A stretch of DNA of 64,000 bases, from positions 33,318,700 to 33,382,699 of the forward strand of contig CM017561.1 in the NCBI GenBank assembly GCA_007844125.1. The letters run 5' to 3'. Source of the stretch: Sinonovacula constricta. Lineage: Eukaryota > Mollusca > Bivalvia > Cardiida > Solecurtidae. The notes below the pieces were generated by a model. That model did no database searches. It worked only from the letters and a program-made list of their open reading frames with translations, and was not told the origin of the DNA. Numbering within the stretch: the stretch's first letter is position 1; the number at the start of each line of letters is the position of its first letter. Positions 56,916 to 64,000 of the stretch are shown one piece after another. Both the position numbers and the translations under genes were made by a program.

Positions 56916-58589
56916 CTTTTTGAACTCAGTAACCCCAAACTGTAAGGGAAGGCTTCAGTAAGACTTACCCAAGGTCTCTTTCCCAAATGTTCACAACTCA
57001 AATAAAGTGAATCACCCATGTTTTTTATCTTTTACATGAACATCATCATTCATAGATACCTGAGAGCCCCTCTAAAGGCACAGCGATAATGGTGAAATTC
57101 TGTAGGGTATGGGTTATTAAGTATACATAAAATTGATCATTCAGCAGTCATAAAACCCATATTTAAACAAATAATGTATGCCAAGCGGGATTTTTTTCAA
57201 ATACCATGAAAAAAGTCCATTTAACTGATGCAACATGTAATAAAATGTACAGGAGCTTGGATCTAATTGAATGAATGCCAAGATCAGCATTGGGGGCACA
57301 GAATCTTCTGGCACTATCTACAGTTATCTGCCTTTGATATAGAACCCCAGGTGGTGAATGAGCAGACGGACAGATAGCTACCCTTCCCACCCCAGCCTTC
57401 ATTCAACCACTCCTTTATTCAGGGATTTAAAATCCATATAATACTACATTAAAATTTTGTTAATAGCTCAAATTAGATTTTTATTAATTTGCTAACAACT
57501 ATATGCTAGATTATGATCTAGACTATTTGTCTTTGCTTTATTATTTTGTCCTCTGATTGGTTAAAAGTTTAAGGAGATATCTATATGATAGCATAACTTA
57601 CAGCTTTGAAGACATTTTGATAAAAAAGAAGAATATGGACAATTTTTATTAAAATTTATATGCAGTAAATTTAAGCACTATATTCTTGTGCCTACCTGAT
57701 AAGGTTGTGACCAGAAATCTTTGTACAAATATATAATTGTTAAATAAAGAAAAGAATAATAAAAATATCAAAATAAAAAAATGCTGATCTGTTCACATTT
57801 AGCAATATATTTTGTATTCTAGCCTTCACAAGCCTTTAGAAACACTCACACTCAGAGTAACAAGTGTTTCTTGAAAACATAAAACCATTCAGATGCTATT
57901 TTTAGTATATTCACTTTTCTCTGCCTCTTTATATATATTCAATTATTCCTGCAGTAGCATTTTTATCTTATTACAGGCATACCATGGGAATTGAGGGCAA
58001 ACTGATAATAAAACTTGTGTGCTCTTTTTTGAGAGATCTCAGTGCTCGTTAGCTTTTTTATGTTTTTCTTGTATCCCCATGGACCCATTTTAAATAAGAA
58101 CCAAAGTTTCAAAGATATAATTTTGTCTGTGATCCTTTGTGTTTTGCACATTATTTATTTATTACAAGCACCTGAAACTGTAGAATGCAAGCAAAGTGGA
58201 CATACTTAATGAAATATAAAACAAACTTGGAAACTCAAAACAATGTGCAGGGCAAGCCACACTAGTGAACAGTAAGACAGACAACCAGGTTGGGATCTGT
58301 GCTAAGTGAGCAGTTAAAATGCTACTGAAGATTCCTGTTTTTGGAAACTTCACACTAAAATATATTGGTCATATTGAGGACTTGGAGCTATTATAAGTGA
58401 ACTTTGGTGGAATACCTTGGTTTATTGTCTGAGTAGAACCACTGAAACACTGCAGACTGACAGATTGAAGACCTCACATGAAAGTTTTTTTCCTGTGACA
58501 GGGACTCTAACCTATACAATAAGGGACTGAAGAGACACAAAGTCAGTGACTTAACTTTGTGAAGAAATCAACCTTATCACCTGCAGCCA
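56916..58589. other. Intron-like DNA with one hairpin trace
   Basis: A hairpin-element trace lies at 57495-57580 (TATGATCTAGACTATTTGTC and CTGATTGGTTAAAAGTTTAA). A possible SINE family 3 scrap (GTCTGAGTAGAACCACTGAA) is at 58425-58480. The minus frame 57163-57402 is unremarkable. No supported gene. Confidence 0.35.
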
Positions 58590-58743
58590 CAGCATACACA
58601 GACATGCAACAAGAACTAAAGGCTCATTGTGACACCTGGAGGGCAAATTATAACAAGCTGGATCATTTAAGAGCAAACATTGTGACCTCATGTGGTCTGG
58701 TCAAGCCTCTAGAATGCTGCCAGTCTGGCCACTTACATCACTG
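58590..58743 (+). other. Possible plus-strand exon, unrecognised
   Basis: An acceptor-like CAACCTTATCACCTGCAG precedes 50 open codons to a TGA. The first 33 look protein-like (DMQQELKAHCDTWRANYNKL); the rest is cysteine-rich and less so. No good donor. No family recognised. Confidence 0.22.
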
Positions 58744-59214
58744 ACCAACAGAATTAGCAAGGACACTCTAGCTAATTTACCATTGACCAGTCCACTTTGA
58801 GGCATCATTAAGTGCCCTAATCCAATGATTGACCCATGTGTTTAGGTTATGGCATCCCAGCATGAATCACAGGGAGAAACTCTCTTTGATCAAGCCTTCA
58901 GGGTTGAAAACAAAGAGATTCAAAACATCTGACCACCCAAACATAAAATAAGTTTATAAAAGTGGTAAAAAAAATCTCCTTTAATGACTTTAAACCTTAA
59001 AGGTTTAAAATGCATTCTCTTTGCTCTGTACAAGGTGTGAACCTGGAGCACAGCTGCTGAGACTTTTTCATTGGATGAGCCTTCCATCTAACCTGCTGTC
59101 ACCACAGTCATGTAGCATGCCGGGCTCCAGATGGCAGATTGAATTCTCTTGCTAATGCATCTTATCTCTTTATCTCTTAACCAAACCACATAGTAACGCA
59201 TTAAATAAGCTAAA
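58744..59214. other. Unique intron-like sequence
   Basis: No supported gene or repeat. Confidence 0.4.
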
Positions 59215-59735
59215 TGAGAAACAGAACCACAAAATATTGAGGAAGTGAGGAAATATAGGGTAGAGATAGGACTTCAGAACCACAAATAATAAAGAAAGTG
59301 AGGAACTATAAAATAGGTATTAGGTATAAGACATCAGAACCACTATTTATAGAGGAAGTGAGGAAATATAGGATAGAGATAGGACATCAGCACCCCAATT
59401 AATAAAGGAAGTGAGGAACTATAGAATAGGTATTAGGTATAAGACATCAGAACCACTATTTATAGAGGAAGTGAGGAAATATAGGATAGAGATAGAACAT
59501 CAGAACCCCAAATAATAAAGGAAGTGAGGAACTATAGAATAGGTATTAGGTATAAGACATCAGAACCACTATTTATAGAGGAAGTGAGGAAATATAGGAT
59601 AGAGATAGAACATCAGAACCCCAAATAATAAAGGAAGTGAGGAACTATAGACTAGGTATTAGGTATAAGACATCAGAACCACTATTAATAGAGGAAGTAC
59701 GGAAATAAAGGATAGAGATAGGACATCAGCTCTAC
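59215..59735. repeat. Minisatellite with ~113 bp higher-order unit
   Basis: Four to five copies of a double unit. One half reads GAGGAAGTGAGGAAATATAG, GATAGAGATAGGACATCAG; the other GAAGTGAGGAACTATAGAAT, AGGTATTAGGTATAAGACAT. The halves are related, so the array first grew from a half of 50-60 bp and then spread as pairs. Confidence 0.93.
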
Positions 59736-59799
59736 TGCCTTCATCACAAGCATTTTGTAAATCACAGTCCACTTTACTTAGTGTATCAAATCCATCTGA

Positions 59800-60135
59800 T
59801 ACCATAGTCATGTCCATATTATACTGTAGTTATATCCATATTATACTGTATTTATGTCCATAGTGTACTGAAGTTGTGACCATATTATACTGTAGTTATG
59901 TCCATATTATACTGTAGTTATTTCCATGTTATACTGTAGTTATGTCCATATTATACTGTAGCTGTGTCCATATTATACTGTAGTTATGTCCATATTATAC
60001 TGTAGATATGTCCATATTATACTGTAGTTATGTCCATATTATACTGTAGTTATTTCCATGTTACGCTGTAGTTACATCCCTGTTATACTGAAGATATGTC
60101 CATATTATATTGTAGCAGTGTCCAACTGATACTGT
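59800..60135. repeat. 22 bp minisatellite
   Basis: About 15 copies of TTATGTCCATATTATACTGT AG, with edge copies more diverged than central ones. Confidence 0.95.
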
Positions 60136-60714
60136 AGTCATATTTATTAACCTTTTATTCCTCATCTACCTACTTCCATCCATCCTCTTTGTATTTACAT
60201 TCTTTCCCTCACTTTTGATTTCATTCTTACTTTAACTCATATATTCCATTCTTCTTTCATATTCTGATCGTTCCCTCTCAAATATGTTCTCTCCACCTGC
60301 CTTCCACATCATGATAGACGATATAAATACAGCTGATGTGTACATTAAGAAGTAAATGAATGCTATCAAGACCTATTTTTTCAATAATGCATGACACTTT
60401 AAATGTGGCAAACTTAATACAAATGTTAACACAGAAATCTACAGAAATTACTAAGGCCAGACCAGCAACTAAGATCAAGGAAAAATCTTCTGAAGAGGCA
60501 ACAGAGAGAAATACAACAGGACATCGATACATAAATAAACACCATGGCATACATACTCTAGACTAGAGAACGTATGGCCACAATACAACAAACACAAAAC
60601 AAAACCATGTCGGTTAGCACATCCAAATCAAACTATAGAGTGGTATAAATCAAAACTTTGTGATACAAATCGAGCACTGTGCATCTTCGAATTAATTATT
60701 TTTCGGTCACTTAC
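60136..60714. other. Intron-like sequence next to the candidate promoter
   Basis: No repeat or supported gene. The short open frames on both strands at 60278-60566 have no recognised motif. Confidence 0.4.
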
Positions 60715-61000
60715 CGGACGATTATTCCAAATGGTTCCAAACCGAGTATTCATGCACAGTATGATCCGAACACAAAGTGATTTCCGATTCCTTAATTGTT
60801 CGTCTGCAGCTGAACCGCATCGGGTTTTATTGCATGTCACACACGTTCAGAACTCCGCGAGGAAGAAAGAGTAAACGTCCCGTTACGAATTAACTCAGTG
60901 GGTCACGTGATTCGCCGCCGGAGTAAAACCAGCCAATCAGAATCACGGATCAACACGACAAAGCTCGGCTTCAGCATCTGTTGTCGATTTGTAACAAAAC
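60715..61000 (-). promoter_or_regulatory. CpG-rich candidate promoter and leader exon B (minus)
   Basis: About twenty CpGs in 290 bases against an AT-rich background. A near-perfect minus-strand donor, ATCGTCCG|GTAAGTGACC, ends a candidate first exon at 60715. Upstream of it (higher coordinates) are GTCACGTGA (60902-60910, an E-box of USF/TFE type) and a CCAAT box (AGCCAATCAG, about 60931-60940), at plausible distances from a start near 60850. The exon has no frame that would join in frame to the GRDP-like coding exon (an in-frame TGA follows the acceptor), so it would be leader. Assignment to that gene is inferred. Confidence 0.45.
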
Positions 61001-61339
61001 ATTTCACATAGAGCTGTCACGCTTTGCTGACTTTACTAGATGCCATCGGCCCTTGTAAACAACGGCTGGAATGCAAGAAGACATTGCAGCATGCACTCAG
61101 CGTAATGTTGTTAAAAGAGATCCCGACTGCCTCTTGCATGTTCGTGGATGCAGTAACATTAAGATAGAAACCATCGAACAAGTTTAAAACACTGTTGAAC
61201 AAATGCAACAAATGCATAGATCTAGTGTACATGTGCACGCACTCATATTCTACATAGCGGTTTGCATGTAAGAGGAAAAATGAACAAGACATGTGCTGCT
61301 GCCTCGTCCCCTTCTCATCCTCATTCTCTTCACCCCTTC
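61001..61339. other. Unique sequence upstream of the candidate promoter
   Basis: No supported gene; the minus frame 61017-61292 has no recognised motif. Confidence 0.4.
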
Positions 61340-61627
61340 TTCTTTAATTGCTACTACTACTTCTACTGTTACTACTACTAAATAGTCTACTACTATTACT
61401 GCTGCTACTACTTATACTACTACTGCTATTACTACTACTGCTACTTCTACTGCTTTTACTACTACTTCTACTACCACTACTACTAACTATTACTGCTACT
61501 ACTACTACCACTACTACTTACTACTACTACTATCACTACTACTTACTACTACTACTACTTCTACTACTACTACTACTACTACCACTACTACTTACTACTA
61601 CTACTACTTCTACTACTACTACTACTA

Positions 61628-61681
<54 letters not shown>

Positions 61682-61682
61682 T

Positions 61683-61715
<33 letters not shown>

Positions 61716-61862
61716 CACTACTATTACTTCTACTACTACTACCACTACTATTACTACTACTACTACTACCACTACACCTTACTACTACTACTACTACCAC
61801 TACTACTACTACTACTACTTCTGCTACTACTACTACTACTACTACTACTACTGCTACTACTA
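61340..61862. repeat. Long (CTA)n trinucleotide tract
   Basis: About 520 bases of CTA/ACT repeats with scattered CTT, CCA, CTG and ATT variants. The centre (about 61560-61760) is purest. The open frames it creates on both strands (poly-Leu, poly-Thr, poly-Val, poly-Ser) are not genes. Confidence 0.97.
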
Positions 61863-63468
61863 AGCTATTGTGCGCATCTGATTTGAACTTTTATGTACAC
61901 AACTTATGTCTAAGTGCCCATGGAACTAACATGCGTGACATTGCAACCTGTCTGTACAGTGAATACAACGACAAACACAGAATGAGACTGATGTCGTTAT
62001 TATAGATTAGAGATGAATAAAACATGGGACTATCTGGCATACATCGGTCATTACTCTTGTCATCATAGTTAGGACAGGTTAGCCTGACAGTTTTGTTTGT
62101 CAATTTAAACTCAGATCAATGTACGAGGAGGCCGGTGTTACTTAATAATACCCATTTCAGTCTGGTGGAGTTTGGAACATGGAACTTGAACATTGATTTG
62201 AGGTGGAAGAAAAATCGGGTAGAAAGAAATCAATGAATATGATTGGGATGACAAAATAGATGACGTATAGTCACGGGCGGATCCAGAAAGTTTTGGTGGG
62301 GTGGGGTGGGGGCATGAATCAAGATCCATTCAACTTTATTGTAGTAAATACTAGATATAAATACACAGTAACGGACCCTAACTTCAATCTTAGCAGTCAA
62401 CAGAGTATATATATATCCGCCCTTGCTGACTGATCTGGATTTACACGTCCAGAAGTGACATAGGAACAAGCTTGACGTCTTGGTCATTATAAATTATTTA
62501 AAAAAATCGTCTTCTTATTCAGTGAACCACGATAATCCAATACATGAGACGTGGAACAATTTGCTGTGTGAGTCACTCTGATGAAACGAAGTCAAAGATT
62601 AGATCTACGCTTCCTTTAGCCACCCGTGTCATAATGGGTAATTATGTAACGAATATTGACCCAACAGCCACCCACGAGCATCTGTTCTTCGCATTTAAAG
62701 GTCATTAACCAATTAGACAATGTTCGCCTGTATTGAACGTTAGTGGTCGTTTCAGCGTCTCCAGTATCCAAACGTATGGGGTTGCAACTATACCAGAGGA
62801 TGTACGTATGAACTTCATTGGCGACGCGATACCTATTTATGGAATGCTCGCTGAAATTTGCACATGGGGAAAGTCTGTTAACCGGACTTTCTAACCCTGA
62901 TAAAATACAGGTCCCAATTCGGTAAACGGCGTTCTATTTTTATTTATTTATTATTTTGAAATTAACTTTTGTGTGTCTGTAATTGTTTTTTGTAATGCTT
63001 TGTCCCTTTAGAAGTAAATTAGACAGCAAGTATCATCAGCATCAATCATGAGACTGACTATTATTGTTGTTTGGACAAACATTGCCTGGTCTTAAGCAAA
63101 CTACAAGAGGAAGTGATTATATTGACCCAATAGCCAAATAAGCCACACAATAGCAGTGCATTATGGGTCAAGTGATCCCCATAGTGTTGGACAAGGATTC
63201 ATTTGATGCAGAGTGGTTTCTCGTTCGTCCGACAATATAAGAAGGCGTGGCTTTTCGTTAATTTCTAAAATCCTAAGAAGCGAGTTATTGATCTAATGCA
63301 TTTAGATGAAGGAGATTAATAAATTGTCGAAACAAAATTAGAAAACTGGTGCGTTTGGCCGCTAAATTTGAGTAATGAACAGAGGACACACTATTTTCAA
63401 GAATCCTATGTATATCTGCAGAAGCAGTAGCTAGCAGTGCATCTGCTCTCATCAATTATATTTTAACA
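61863..63468. other. Mostly unique DNA with a CpG-containing stretch
   Basis: 62560-62900 has more CpGs than its surroundings. A plus-strand frame there is open for about 60 codons (ending MLAEICTWGKSVNRTF), with no early ATG and no clear splice borders. Two loosely similar phrases, AATATTGACCCAACAGCCAC (62653) and TATATTGACCCAATAGCCAA (63118), hint at a short duplication. A hairpin arm trace is at 62428-62452. Confidence 0.35.
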
Positions 63469-63783
63469 GGACCTGGTAGCGCAATCGGTAGAGGGTCGGC
63501 TCCAGGTACGGGAGGCCCAGGGTTCGATCCACGTCGTGACATACCAAAGACGTTTAAAATGGCAGTGGTATAGCTCCTTTGCTAACGCTCAAGAAAATAT
63601 AAGGGTAGTTCCACAACTGGTTGTCCCGGAGTCAGGATAATGCGAATGGGTGTGGTATCATTCAAGGTGTTCACGGCATGCTATACACAGAGAAGGCAGT
63701 ACTATATCTGCTTCAAGTGGACACCTTCTCCAGATAACTGAAATACCGTTGGTGGGACGTTAAACCCAATAAACAATAAACAA
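63469..63783 (+). mobile_element. tRNA-derived SINE, family 1
   Basis: Full length with the best tRNA-like head: GGACCTGGTAGCGCAATCGG, TAGAGGGTCGGCTCCAGGTA, B box GGGTTCGATCC. Meta-like middle block (GAGTCAGGATAATGCGAATG) and 3' end GTTGGTGGGACGTTAAACCC then AATAAAC repeats. Confidence 0.9.
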
Positions 63784-64000
63784 TGATATTTCACCTTGAC
63801 GTTACTGTCTCTACCTCCTACACGACATTTTTCTATCATACAGAATGTAGCGTATATAATGATTTAATAAAATAACAAGTTGCTTCAAAGTTTCAACGTT
63901 TTATGCATCAGGTGATGACACATGTGAACAGTATCAACACACAACAAAAAGAATGAAATGGCGTCAAAAGTTACAGAAACACATCCAACCAACATATAGA
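63784..64000. other. Unique sequence to the right edge
   Basis: No gene or repeat seen. Confidence 0.4.

Noticed and set aside
61348..61863. Poly-Leu / poly-Thr / poly-Val open frames
   Set aside because: Trinucleotide repeat artefacts.
1..64000. CRISPR array or prokaryotic system
   Set aside because: Tandem units are contiguous with no unique spacers, and the splice signals, SINEs and MITEs show that this is a eukaryotic intron-rich region.
1..64000. Endogenous viral or LTR element
   Set aside because: No reverse transcriptase, integrase or capsid-like frame and no paired long terminal repeats were seen.

Overview
This is eukaryotic, AT-rich, intron-type DNA. It is most likely from a mollusc, probably a bivalve. 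Reasons: several tRNA-headed SINE families (one with a middle block like the Meta-domain SINEs known from bivalves), many MITEs, very many minisatellites, and a metazoan-type GRDP-like (DUF1399) protein exon. There are no bacterial gene arrays, rRNA genes, CRISPR arrays or intact autonomous transposons.

Genes. The only securely coding segment is a 1.9 kb minus-strand exon (4352-6244). It carries the start codon, a long acidic and proline-rich disordered region, and the start of a GRDP-like domain. It ends in a good splice donor, so the protein continues off the left edge or in exons I could not see. The start codon follows a clear splice acceptor, so the 5' leader lies upstream at higher coordinates. 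Two minus-strand candidate leader exons end in the same bases before the donor: one at about 18.73 kb, and one at about 60.72 kb beside a CpG-rich, CCAAT- and E-box-containing patch. If either is right, most of the window is the first intron(s) of this gene. A handful of short open segments with splice-like borders (3.4, 20.1, 27.3, 31.6, 37.6, 45.5, 48.2, 53.5, 58.6 kb) are listed as weak exon candidates only.

Repeats dominate. Tandem arrays total roughly 8.9 kb: 1-738 and 1096-3341 (30 bp units), 6293-7459 (54 bp), 14.0-14.66 kb (about 96 bp), 16.45 kb (ATC), 27.5-27.9 kb (16 bp, 23 bp and a G-rich block), 28.6 kb (53 bp), 29.2 and 30.8 kb (both 57 bp), 41.8 kb (40 bp), 59.2 kb (113 bp), 59.8 kb (22 bp) and 61.3 kb (CTA). 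Dispersed repeats are five tRNA-derived SINE types, a TTAA-flanked MITE family in about ten copies, a pogo-like TA MITE inserted inside a SINE, a hAT-like MITE inside another SINE, a 304 bp TA MITE, and a short inverted-repeat (hairpin) element in a dozen or more copies.

The most interesting structural point is that the hairpin element and one SINE seem to seed tandem arrays. The 57 bp array at 29.2 kb is a multiplied left arm sitting between the two arms of a hairpin element. The 14 kb array repeats the same arm. The 57 bp array at 30.8 kb is a multiplied SINE fragment.
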